From: Allobosea sp. UNC402CLCol
GTDB taxonomy: Bacteria > Pseudomonadota > Alphaproteobacteria > Rhizobiales > Beijerinckiaceae
Length of the DNA: 64,000 nucleotides
Assembly: GCF_000745475.1 (NCBI RefSeq)
Contig: NZ_JQJJ01000009.1
Location: 248,001-312,000, forward strand
Reading direction: 5' to 3'
The translations under genes were made by a program, and so were the position numbers. Shown one piece after another: positions 25,541 to 33,897 of the stretch. Positions within the stretch are counted from its first letter, which is position 1, and each line of letters opens with the position of its first letter. The notes under the pieces were generated by a model, which was not told where the DNA came from, did no database searches, and saw nothing but the letters and a program-made list of their open reading frames with translations.

Positions 25541-27403
25541 TCAGCGCTCCGGTTCGCCGACGCCGCCGACAGCGACCTCGGCCCCGCCATCCTCGATGAC
25601 CTCCTGCGTCTCGGCCGTGAGCGCCTTGGACTTGCCCTTGGGCTTGACCAGCGGCTCCGGCGTCACGCGCGGGACCCGGTTGAGGGCGGCCGCAATGCCC
25701 TCGTTGAACTGGATTTCCATGCGTTGCGCATCGCGGTCGCGGACATGGTCGATCACGAGATCGGCCTCGTCGCGGGTCAGCCCGACCGCCTCCAGCGTGA
25801 CGCGGCCGAAGCCCAGCGCCGATTCGAAGGTCTCGCGCATCTGGTAGTCGACATCCGCCTTCATCAGGTCGATGGCGTGGATGCGGTCGAAGGCCCGGGC
25901 ATGCACCCGCACATTGGGGAATTCCGACTTCACCATTTCGAGGATGCGCAGGGCGGCGTTCTTGTCGTCGACGCAGATGCAGATGACGCGGGCCTTGCCC
26001 GCGCCGGCGGCGCGCAGCACGTCGAGCCGCATCCCGTCGCCGTAATACACCTTGAAGCCGAAGCGCGCGGCGGCGCGGATCTGCTCCACATCGGAATCGA
26101 TGACGGTGATGTTGACGTGCTGGAGCAGCAGCGCCTGCGTCACCACCTGCCCGAACCGGCCGAAGCCGATCACCATCACCTGGCTGTCGCCGACGCCGTC
26201 GAAATCCTCGTCCATCGTCTCGGGCGTGATGCGCGCGAGCAGGACGTTGTCGATCAGCTTCGCGACGATCGGGCCGAGCAGCATGCTGATCGCGGCGAGC
26301 GCGGTGACGATGGCCGCCTGCTGCGGGTTGAGCAGCCCATGCGCCACGCCGAGCGGCAGGAGCACGAAGGCGAATTCGCCGGCCGGCGAGAGCAGGGCGC
26401 CGGCCCGGATGGCTTCCAGCGTCGACGAGCAGGACGCCCGCAGGATCGAGGCGACGACGGCAATCTTAAACAGCACGAGCAGCGGCACCGCGATGGCGAG
26501 CAGCAATGCGTTTTCGACGACCAGCTTGAGATCGAGCGACATGCCGACCGCCATGAAAAACAGGCCGAGCAGCACGCCGCGGAACGGTTCGATATCGGCT
26601 TCGAGCTCGTGGCGGAAATGCGAGTCGGCCAGCATCAGCCCGGCGAGGAAGGCGCCCATCGCCATGGAGAGCCCGACATGCTCCATCAGCAGCGCCGCCC
26701 CCAGCACGATGAGCAGGGCAGCCGCGGTCATCACCTCCTTGGCGCCGCTATTGGCGAGGATGCGGAAGAACGGGTTGAGCAGGTAGCGGCCGGCGAAGAC
26801 GATCGCGACGACGGCCGCGATCGCGATGCCGAAGCTCGCCAGCGCTCGCATCGCACTGCCGGATTCCGCGCCGGTGGTGGCGAGCAAGGGCAGCAACGCC
26901 AGCACCGGCGCAATCGCGATGTCCTGGAAGAGCAGGATCGAGAAGGTGCGCCGGCCATAGGTCTCGTTGCTGTCGCCGCGTTCCTCCAGCAATTGCAGGG
27001 CGATGGAGGTCGCCGAGAGCGCCAGCGCAACGCCGACCGCGATCGCGCCCCCGACCGAAAGCCCGAACCGCCAGCCGACCAGGCCGATGACGGTCGCGCT
27101 CACGGCCATCTGCGCCAGTCCCGAACCGAGAATGTCCCGCCGCATCGAGTAGAGGCGGGAGGGTTGCAGCTCGAGGCCGACCAGGAACAGCAGCAGCACC
27201 ACGCCGATCTCGGCCGTGCCGCGGATGGCGTCGGGATCCTTGATGACACCGAGCAGCGAGGGGCCGATCACGACGCCGGCCGCCAGATAGCCGAGCACCG
27301 CCGACAATCCGAGCTTGCGGAACAGCGGCACCGCAATCACCGCACCAGTGCAGAAGGTCAGGATCGGCGGCAGGTAGCTCGCATGGGAAACGGCATCGGC
27401 CAT
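25541..27403 (-). CDS. CPA2 cation:proton antiporter with TrkA-N domain (KefB/KefC type)
   Basis: Inner-membrane K+/Na+:H+ exchanger. The 620 residues comprise about twelve hydrophobic segments (1-390; GYLAAGVVIGPSLLG, VLLLFLVGLELQPSRL, LALSATSIALQLLEERG, SPAGEFAFVLLPLG) and an RCK/TrkA-N nucleotide-binding domain from about 410 (VMVIGFGRFGQVVTQALL, IDSDVEQIR). E. coli KefB/KefC are glutathione-gated, but gating cannot be read here. The C-terminus is a lysine-rich, then acidic tail. It is a monocistronic leftward gene. Confidence 0.92.
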   Translation of the reverse strand: MADAVSHASYLPPILTFCTGAVIAVPLFRKLGLSAVLGYLAAGVVIGPSLLGVIKDPDAIRGTAEIGVVLLLFLVGLELQPSRLYSMRRDILGSGLAQMAVSATVIGLVGWRFGLSVGGAIAVGVALALSATSIALQLLEERGDSNETYGRRTFSILLFQDIAIAPVLALLPLLATTGAESGSAMRALASFGIAIAAVVAIVFAGRYLLNPFFRILANSGAKEVMTAAALLIVLGAALLMEHVGLSMAMGAFLAGLMLADSHFRHELEADIEPFRGVLLGLFFMAVGMSLDLKLVVENALLLAIAVPLLVLFKIAVVASILRASCSSTLEAIRAGALLSPAGEFAFVLLPLGVAHGLLNPQQAAIVTALAAISMLLGPIVAKLIDNVLLARITPETMDEDFDGVGDSQVMVIGFGRFGQVVTQALLLQHVNITVIDSDVEQIRAAARFGFKVYYGDGMRLDVLRAAGAGKARVICICVDDKNAALRILEMVKSEFPNVRVHARAFDRIHAIDLMKADVDYQMRETFESALGFGRVTLEAVGLTRDEADLVIDHVRDRDAQRMEIQFNEGIAAALNRVPRVTPEPLVKPKGKSKALTAETQEVIEDGGAEVAVGGVGEPER

Positions 27404-27524
27404 GGGCGGCTCACGCTGTAGGGGGCACGGCCGGCTCCGGGGGCCGACTGTCCCTATCTAGGCGCTCGCCTTGCAGAGCGCGAGGGGGAATTGTCTCGCG
27501 CCATGCATTCCGTGCGTGGCGGCC

Positions 27525-28175
27525 TCAAGCGGCCGGAGCGTTCTCGCGGAAGGGCGCCATCTGCGCCTCCAGCGCCCGCACGAAGGCCGGCCGCGCGATG
27601 CAGCGGGCGCGGTAGGCCTCAAGCCGCGGGAAACGCGCCAGGATGTCGTCCGGCACGTCGCGCAGCACGCTCGCCATGATGAGGTCGCCGGCGGTGAAGC
27701 GGCCTTCGAGATAGTCCTTGCCGCCGAGCCATGCCTCGAGTTGCTGCAGGCGTTTCTCGATCATCGCGACGATCTGCGGCCGGCGCTCGACCGTCCAGGC
27801 CTCGCCCTTGTGGAAGATGTCGGTGAGGGCAAGCTGGCCGATATGCGGCTCGAGCGAGTTGAGCGCCGCGAGGATCCAGGTCGCGACCCGGGCGCGGCCG
27901 GCCTCGTCCTTCGGCGCCAGCGCCGGCGACTGGCGCGAGAGATAGAGCACGATCGCCCCGGATTCGAACAGCTCGACCTCGCCGTCGCGGAAGGCCGGCA
28001 CCTGCCCGAAAGGCTGCCAGGCGCGATAGGTCTCGGAGGTCTGGTCAGCCGGGCCGATCAGCGCCGCCTCATAGGGCAGGCCGGCTTCTTCCAGCGCCCA
28101 GCGCACCCTGAGATCACGGACATGGCCCTGGGCGAAGGGCGGCACCCAGCGGAAGGCGGAGACATGGATCGTCAT
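27525..28175 (-). CDS. Glutathione S-transferase family protein
   Basis: A 216-residue cytosolic GST. The N-terminal thioredoxin fold contains [40 protein letters not shown] (cis-Pro and the ES glutathione-binding pair), and the C-terminal helical domain has [20 protein letters not shown] (N-capping box). The substrate is unknown. It is divergent from ispH. The ATG at 28175 gives a full-length GST. Confidence 0.92.
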   Translation of the reverse strand: MTIHVSAFRWVPPFAQGHVRDLRVRWALEEAGLPYEAALIGPADQTSETYRAWQPFGQVPAFRDGEVELFESGAIVLYLSRQSPALAPKDEAGRARVATWILAALNSLEPHIGQLALTDIFHKGEAWTVERRPQIVAMIEKRLQQLEAWLGGKDYLEGRFTAGDLIMASVLRDVPDDILARFPRLEAYRARCIARPAFVRALEAQMAPFRENAPAA

Positions 28176-28323
28176 GGCGTTTTCTCCTGTTCGTCGTTGC
28201 CGCCCATTCCTGCCGGGCGGCGGCTGCCCTTGGTCGAAGCGTGGACGAGTGCGACATCGGGCGCTGCGCCGGCAGATGCCGGATATCGCCAGCGCAGGCC
28301 GGGTCGCCTCCCAGGAGCTTCTG

Positions 28324-28352
28324 TTGGGCGTGCGGAAAAATAAGTTTATATC
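28324..28352 (+). promoter_or_regulatory. Candidate sigma-70-type promoter for ispH-thrB-rnhA
   Basis: TTGGGC and TATATC separated by 17 bases in a short AT-rich stretch. Transcription would start near 28359, leaving an 85-base leader before the GTG start of ispH at 28444. This is pattern inference only. Confidence 0.45.
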
Positions 28353-28443
28353 AACCTGTATGTCAAACCTGCATCGCGTTTCCTTGACATCGCCGTCTTC
28401 CCGCCGAAAGAAGACGCTGACCCGACCGGAGATCTTCCCGCGC

Positions 28444-29415
28444 GTGACCAAGCCGCCGCTCGACATTCTGCTCTGTGCCCCGCGCGGCTTCTGCGCCGGC
28501 GTCGTGCGCGCCATCGACGCGGTCGAGAAGGCGCTGACGCTGCATGGCGCGCCGGTCTATGTCCGCCACGAGATCGTGCACAACAAATACGTGGTCGAAT
28601 CCCTCAAGCGGAAGGGCGCAGTCTTCGTCGCCGAGCTCGACGAGGTGCCGGACGAGACGAGGCCGGTGATCTTCTCCGCCCATGGCGTCGCCAAGGCGGT
28701 GCCGGCGGCGGCGAAGGCGCGCAACCTCTTCGCCATCGACGCGACCTGTCCGCTGGTGACGAAGGTCCACCGCGAGGCCGAGGTCCATCACAAGCGCGGC
28801 CGCCACATCCTGCTGGTCGGCCATGCCGGCCACCCGGAGGTGATCGGCACGATGGGGCAATTGCCCGAGGGCGCGATCACGCTGATCGAGACGCTGGCCG
28901 ATGTCGCCGCGCTCGAGCCTCTGCCGGGCACGCCGCTGGCCTATGTCACCCAGACGACGCTCTCCGTCGACGACACCCGCGAGATCGTCGAGGCCTTGCA
29001 GCTCCGCTTCCCGGAGCTGATCGCGCCGCACAAGGAAGACATCTGCTACGCCACGACCAATCGCCAGGAGGCGGTGAAGCGGGTGGCGCCGCTGGTCGAG
29101 GGGCTGATCGTCGTCGGCTCGCCCAATTCCTCGAATTCGCAACGCCTGCGCGAGGTCGCCGAGCGCGCCGGCTGCCCGGTGGCGCGTCTCGTCCTGCGCA
29201 CCGACGAGATCGACTGGTCCGCCTTCGGGAATATCCGCAGCCTCGGCATCACCGCCGGCGCCAGCGCGCCCGAGGTGCTGGTCGAGGAGATCATCGACGC
29301 CTTCGCCGAGCGCTACGACGTCCGCGTCGAGACGGTCTCGACGGCCAGCGAGGACGTGTTCTTCCCGCTGCCGCGCGAATTGCGCGGCGATGCGGCACCG
29401 GCCGCGGCCGAATAA
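28444..29415 (+). CDS. ispH: 4-hydroxy-3-methylbut-2-enyl diphosphate reductase
   Basis: Last step of the MEP isoprenoid pathway, producing IPP and DMAPP with a [4Fe-4S] cluster. The three cluster Cys are in [19 protein letters not shown] and [20 protein letters not shown], the catalytic Glu region and [10 protein letters not shown] (substrate Ser/Asn loop) are all present. I prefer the GTG at 28444 ([11 protein letters not shown], 323 residues) because homologues start there and a promoter seems to end near 28359. The in-frame ATG at 28360 would be almost leaderless and adds 28 residues. First gene of an operon with thrB and rnhA. Confidence 0.94.
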   Translation: MTKPPLDILLCAPRGFCAGVVRAIDAVEKALTLHGAPVYVRHEIVHNKYVVESLKRKGAVFVAELDEVPDETRPVIFSAHGVAKAVPAAAKARNLFAIDATCPLVTKVHREAEVHHKRGRHILLVGHAGHPEVIGTMGQLPEGAITLIETLADVAALEPLPGTPLAYVTQTTLSVDDTREIVEALQLRFPELIAPHKEDICYATTNRQEAVKRVAPLVEGLIVVGSPNSSNSQRLREVAERAGCPVARLVLRTDEIDWSAFGNIRSLGITAGASAPEVLVEEIIDAFAERYDVRVETVSTASEDVFFPLPRELRGDAAPAAAE

Positions 29416-29438
29416 ATCCAACCAGAAAGCGACCGATC

Positions 29439-30404
29439 TTGGCCGTCTATACCGAAGTGCCCGATGACGAGATGGCTGCCTTCGTGGCGCGCTACGGCAT
29501 TGGCGAGCTGCTGTCCGCCAAGGGCATCGCCGAGGGCGTCGAGAACTCGAACTACCTGATCCGGACCACGCAAGGCGCCTATATCCTCACCCTCTACGAG
29601 AAGCGGGTGAACCCGGACGATCTGCCCTTCTTCCTCGGGCTGATGCAGCACCTCGCCGCGCGCGGACTGATCTGTCCGCAGCCGGTCGAGGACAGCCGCG
29701 GCGAGATGCTGGGGCGTCTCGCTGGCCGCCCGGCGGCAATCGTCACCTTCCTCGACGGGCTGTCGGTGCGCCGCCCGACTGCCGCGCATTGCGTCGAGCT
29801 CGGCCGGGGCCTCGCGCAGCTCCACGCCGCCGGCTCCGACTTCGCCATGGAGCGCGTCAATGCGCTCTCCGTGCCGGGCTGGCGCCCGCTCGCCGAGCAG
29901 GCCGGCACCGAGGCCGACAAGGTTTCGCCGGGCCTCGCGCGCCGCGTCGCCGCCGAGATCGCGGTGCATGAGGCGAGCTGGCCGAATGGCTTGCCGCGCG
30001 GTGTCATCCATGCCGATCTCTTTCCCAACAACGTCTTCTTCCTCGGCGACAGGCTCTCGGGGCTGATCGATTTCTATTTCGCCTGCACCGATGCCTTCGC
30101 CTACGACCTTGCCATCTGCCTGAACTCCTGGTGCTTCGAGGCCGACAGCTCCTTCAACCTCACCAAGGGGCAGGCCTTGCTGGCGGGCTATGAAAGCGTC
30201 CGCCCGCTCGAGCAGGCGGAGGTCGAGGCGCTGCCGCAGCTCTGCCGGGGCTCGGCGCTGCGCTTCCTGCTGACCCGCCTCGTCGACTGGCTGAACGTGC
30301 CGCCCGATGCATTGGTGAAGCCGCTCGATCCGCTCGAATACGACCGCAAGCTCGTCTTCCACCAGCGCGTGCTCGACGCGCGCGAATACGGGCTGAAGCG
30401 GTGA
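29439..30404 (+). CDS. thrB: Homoserine kinase, APH-fold type
   Basis: Phosphorylates homoserine in threonine synthesis. It is the aminoglycoside-phosphotransferase-like form, not the GHMP form: [20 protein letters not shown], the catalytic loop [14 protein letters not shown] and metal-binding [19 protein letters not shown] are clear. The 321-residue protein starts with TTG (LAVYTEV); the conserved MAVYT start of homologues supports this codon and no ATG is available nearby. It follows ispH by 23 bp and overlaps rnhA by four bases. Confidence 0.95.
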   Translation: MAVYTEVPDDEMAAFVARYGIGELLSAKGIAEGVENSNYLIRTTQGAYILTLYEKRVNPDDLPFFLGLMQHLAARGLICPQPVEDSRGEMLGRLAGRPAAIVTFLDGLSVRRPTAAHCVELGRGLAQLHAAGSDFAMERVNALSVPGWRPLAEQAGTEADKVSPGLARRVAAEIAVHEASWPNGLPRGVIHADLFPNNVFFLGDRLSGLIDFYFACTDAFAYDLAICLNSWCFEADSSFNLTKGQALLAGYESVRPLEQAEVEALPQLCRGSALRFLLTRLVDWLNVPPDALVKPLDPLEYDRKLVFHQRVLDAREYGLKR

Positions 30405-30853
30405 GCGGCGATACGGTCGAAGTCTGGACGGACGGCGCTTGCTCGGGCAATCCCGGCCCTGGCGGCTGGGGCGCGATCCTGACCTTCAATGGCGTCGAGA
30501 AGGAACTCTCCGGCGGCGAGGCCCAGACCACCAACAACCGCATGGAGCTGATGGCGGCGATCGCTGCGCTGGAGGCGCTGAAGCGGCCGGTCACGGTCGC
30601 GCTCCACACCGACAGCCAGTATCTGCGCCAGGGCATCACCGGCTGGATCCATGGCTGGAAGAAGAACGGCTGGAAGACGGCCGACAGGAAGCCGGTGAAG
30701 AACGCTGAGCTCTGGCAGCGCCTCGAGGCGGCGCTGGGCCGCCACAAGATCGAGTGGAAATGGGTCAAGGGCCACGCCGGCGACGAGATGAACGAGCGCG
30801 CCGACGCGCTGGCACGCGCCGGCATGGCGCCGTTCAAGCCGGGTGGAAGATAA
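30401..30853 (+). CDS. rnhA: Ribonuclease HI
   Basis: Degrades the RNA strand of RNA:DNA hybrids. The 150-residue protein has all four acidic catalytic residues: Asp in [16 protein letters not shown], Glu in [10 protein letters not shown], Asp in HTDSQYL and Asp in [10 protein letters not shown], plus the basic protrusion [16 protein letters not shown]. It starts with GTG in a GTGA overlap with the thrB stop, so it is translationally coupled. A perfect hairpin follows the stop codon. Confidence 0.97.
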   Translation: MSGDTVEVWTDGACSGNPGPGGWGAILTFNGVEKELSGGEAQTTNNRMELMAAIAALEALKRPVTVALHTDSQYLRQGITGWIHGWKKNGWKTADRKPVKNAELWQRLEAALGRHKIEWKWVKGHAGDEMNERADALARAGMAPFKPGGR

Positions 30854-30879
30854 GCCCTAAGCTGTCCTCAGCTTAGGGC
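30854..30879 (+). terminator. Hairpin at the end of the ispH-thrB-rnhA operon
   Basis: Perfect 11-bp stem GCCCTAAGCTG / CAGCTTAGGGC with loop TCCT, immediately after the rnhA stop. A smaller hairpin TAAGGC-TGCAC-GCCTTA follows. Neither has a T run. Confidence 0.5.
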
Positions 30880-31096
30880 ATAAGGCTGCACGCCTTAAGG
30901 CGGAAATGGTCTCGCGCCATTTGGAGCGCATTTGGGACCGTGAGCAAAATATTCGGAAATTTTAGGGGCGGACAATTGTTGAATGCGGAGCACTATGCTG
31001 CAGTGAAGTAATGCGCAGTCAGGCAAAGATTACTGCGCCCCGTGGCAATCGGCTCCCCGCACGCGGGGTGCATGGCAGGGTGGGTCCAGCAGCGAT

Positions 31097-32746
31097 ATGC
31101 CTATCGACGGCGTTGAAGAGAGGGAAATCGCATCGGCGCTCGACAACCTCTTGAATGCGCCGGGCGCGCGGATTTCGGCACGAGGCGCGCGCTTCCTCCG
31201 ATATGTCGTCCAAAAGGCCATCGAAGGAAAAAGCGCCCAGCTGAAGGCCTACACGATCGCTGTGGACGTCTTTGGCAGAGGCGTCGATTTCGACCCCGCC
31301 AAGGATGCCGTCGTTCGCAACGAGGCAACCCGCCTGCGCTCGGCGCTGGCCCTTTATTACGCTGTTGATGGTGCCTCGGAGAGCGTGGCGATTCTTCTGC
31401 CCGTCGGCGGATACGTGCCGCGCTTCGAACGTCGCCAGGCGAAAGCGACCGGGTCTTCGGGCCGCAACGAGACACTGGTCAGGACGGGACTTCGGCCGAT
31501 GTCCGCGGAAGCGCGGCCGGAAGAAGCCCGGCGCGGCCCCGAGCACAAGATCCCCATCATCGTGGTCAGGGCCGCGGCCGGCGGCGGCCCCGGCGAGGCA
31601 TCGTCTCGCATGATCCGCTCGGTCGTTGCAGCTCTCGTTCCCTATCACGGCCTGCGCATCGCCGGTCTTGAGCCTCACAGATCGTTTGAGGAGCTCGTCA
31701 CGTCGCTGCGCCCCAGCGGGGCGGGCAGCCTCTATGTCCTCGACATTGCCGCCGACGTCGAGGATCGAGTGCTGCGATGCCATTGGATGCTGAGCGAGCA
31801 CCGGTCGGGTCTCATTCTGGCGTCGCGCGAGGAAATCGAATCCGCCGGAGCGTCCTCGATGATGGCGGCGGAGAAGGCTGTCGGCGAGGCCATCGCGAGG
31901 CAGATCGGGCAGCGCTGGGGCATCATCAATGTGAATGAGCGCAAGCTCCACCCCGACAAGCACCAGGATGCGTATAGCTGTGTCGTACACGCCGTCAGCT
32001 ACCTGGCGAACCTCGACGACGCCGAACAGAAGGATATCCGGAAATGCCTCAAGACAGCGGTCAGGGATGAGCCGTTTTACTCGGATGCTTGGGCGATGCT
32101 GTCCTATATCCACATGAACGAGATCCGGGGGCTCTATGCCCGGCCGGCTGAGAGCGACAGGATCCTGCAGGAAGCTCTCGGCATGGCCGATGAAGCGATC
32201 CGCATCGCGCCGCACTCGGCTCTGGCGCACAGCATGCGCTCCACAGTGCTGTTCGCCATGGGGAAGTTCGAGGAATTCGAAAGGGCCGGGCGGCGGGCCA
32301 TAGCCCTGAACCCGGGATCCGGCGAGCATCAATTGACGCTGGGTAATCGGCTCTATGTCATGGGTCGCTATGAAGAGGGTGCCGAGCTCGTGCGGAGCGC
32401 GAACGCGCGCGAGCACTACCATCCGGCGATGTCATACGGTGTCCCGATCCTGGAGCTATATCGGCAGCGCGACTACGAGGGCGCCTTGCGGCTGGCCTCG
32501 AACCTGAGCATCGATGACAAGTATTATTTCATGCACGTTATGCTTGCCGCCATCTGCGGGCAGCTCGGCGCCACAGCCAAAGCGGAGATGCATCTTCAAA
32601 TCCTGCGCCATTTGAGGCCCAACTACGCCACTGAATTCTATATCGATTGGCGCGGGCGCAAGTTCCAGGAAGATTACATCGCTCATATCGCGGAGGGCCT
32701 GGACAAGGCTGGGTTCGCGGTGACCGATACTCGCATCGATCCTTGA
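31097..32746 (+). CDS. TPR protein with putative DNA-binding N-terminus
   Basis: A 549-residue protein with no signal peptide or membrane segment. Residues about 1-105 (ISARGARFLRYVVQKAIEG, LKAYTIAVDVFGRGVDFDP, RNEATRLRSALALYY, VGGYVPRF) match a domain I know from Acidobacteria and Rhizobiales TPR/TolB-like or adenylate-cyclase-like proteins, probably a winged helix. Residues about 150-280 resemble the TolB-amino-terminal-like sensor, and 290-545 contain degenerate tetratricopeptide repeats (DEAIRIAPHSALAHSMRSTV, AGRRAIALNPGSGEHQLTLG). No cyclase catalytic domain is present. It is probably a scaffold or transcription regulator; the target is unknown. It stands alone. Confidence 0.75.
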   Translation: MPIDGVEEREIASALDNLLNAPGARISARGARFLRYVVQKAIEGKSAQLKAYTIAVDVFGRGVDFDPAKDAVVRNEATRLRSALALYYAVDGASESVAILLPVGGYVPRFERRQAKATGSSGRNETLVRTGLRPMSAEARPEEARRGPEHKIPIIVVRAAAGGGPGEASSRMIRSVVAALVPYHGLRIAGLEPHRSFEELVTSLRPSGAGSLYVLDIAADVEDRVLRCHWMLSEHRSGLILASREEIESAGASSMMAAEKAVGEAIARQIGQRWGIINVNERKLHPDKHQDAYSCVVHAVSYLANLDDAEQKDIRKCLKTAVRDEPFYSDAWAMLSYIHMNEIRGLYARPAESDRILQEALGMADEAIRIAPHSALAHSMRSTVLFAMGKFEEFERAGRRAIALNPGSGEHQLTLGNRLYVMGRYEEGAELVRSANAREHYHPAMSYGVPILELYRQRDYEGALRLASNLSIDDKYYFMHVMLAAICGQLGATAKAEMHLQILRHLRPNYATEFYIDWRGRKFQEDYIAHIAEGLDKAGFAVTDTRIDP

Positions 32747-32752
32747 AAGAGC

Positions 32753-32774
32753 CGGAAAGCCGCGAAGCTTTCCG
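32753..32774 (+). terminator. Hairpin after the TPR gene
   Basis: Stem CGGAAAGC / GCTTTCCG with loop CGCGAA, seven bases after the stop codon. No T run. Confidence 0.35.
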
Positions 32775-32915
32775 CGCCCGACGCGCGGCTTAAAATACGC
32801 ATCCCGTCAAGAGGCATCAGGAGCAGATACTGTCGCTGCTCTGGTCAGGTATCCAAAACCCGGTCAGTTCCGTCGAGGATCGCGGCTTGGCTGCTGCGAC
32901 CAGTGGAGACGGAAC

Positions 32916-33689
32916 ATGCTCGATCACGGCATCAAGGGTAAGACGGTTCTCATTGCTGGGGGAGCGAAGAACCTCGGCGGGCTGCTTGCCCGCGATCTTG
33001 CTGCGCACGGTGCGAAGGCCGTGGCCATCCACTACAACACGAGTGCGACCAAACCCGCGGCGGATGAGACGGTTGCAGCCATCAAGGCCGCCGGTGCAAA
33101 GGCCGTCGCCCTTCAGTCCGACCTGACCACGGCCGGCGCGGTCGAGAAGCTGTTCGCCGACACCGTCGCCGCCATCGGTAAACCGGACATCGCCATCAAT
33201 ACGGTCGGCAAGGTTCTGAAGAAGCCCTTCGTCGAGATCACCGAGGCCGAGTACGACGAAATGACTGCGGTGAATTCGAAATCCGCCTTCTTCTTCCTCA
33301 AGGAGGCCGGCAAGCACGTCAACGACAACGGCAAGATCTGCACGCTCGTGACCTCGCTGCTCGGCGCCTACACACCGTTCTATGCCGCCTATGCCGGCAC
33401 GAAGGCGCCGGTCGAGCACTTCACCCGCGCAGCTTCGAAAGAGTTTGGCGAGCGCGGCATCTCGGTGACCGCCATCGGCCCGGGCCCGATGGACACACCG
33501 TTCTTCTATCCGGCGGAAGCCGCCGACGCTCAAGCCTATCACAAGGCGGCGGCAGCTCTGTCGAAGTTTACCAAGACAGGCCTGACCGACATCGAGGACA
33601 TCGTGCCCTTCATCCGCTTTCTGGTTTCGGATGGCTGGTGGATGACCGGGCAGACGATTCTCGTCAACGGTGGCTATACCACCAAGTGA
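32916..33689 (+). CDS. Short-chain dehydrogenase/reductase
   Basis: A 257-residue classical SDR. The cofactor loop is VLIAGGAKNLGGLLARDLAA, a GGxKNLG variant of the usual TGxxxGIG. The active-site Tyr-Lys is in YAAYAGTKAPVEH, with a preceding Ser in TLVTSLLGAY, and the C-terminus TGQTILVNGGYTTK is standard. The Asn of the NNAG motif is replaced by INTVG. Substrate unknown. GGAG lies seven bases before the ATG. It is not obviously linked to its neighbours. Confidence 0.9.
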   Translation: MLDHGIKGKTVLIAGGAKNLGGLLARDLAAHGAKAVAIHYNTSATKPAADETVAAIKAAGAKAVALQSDLTTAGAVEKLFADTVAAIGKPDIAINTVGKVLKKPFVEITEAEYDEMTAVNSKSAFFFLKEAGKHVNDNGKICTLVTSLLGAYTPFYAAYAGTKAPVEHFTRAASKEFGERGISVTAIGPGPMDTPFFYPAEAADAQAYHKAAAALSKFTKTGLTDIEDIVPFIRFLVSDGWWMTGQTILVNGGYTTK

Positions 33690-33897
33690 GGTCGTTCGGT
33701 TGCTCTCTGGAACTGAAAACCGTCCCGGAGAGGCAGCGTCCTACCACTATGATTAACCATTGAATGCTAGCCTTTTGCAACCGGCGGTAGCGATTCGCTC
33801 TCGGCATGATTCTCCGCGTGAACACGTGCCTGTGCGGGGAATCTCGACGAATAGGGCGACATCATCGGGTGGGGGCTGAACATTGACGAGACGAGCG

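Noticed and set aside
25724..27421. 565-residue plus-strand frame opposite the KefB-type antiporter
   Set aside because: Composition (His, Asp, Gln, Arg) is the classic antisense pattern of a membrane protein gene; no motif is recognisable.
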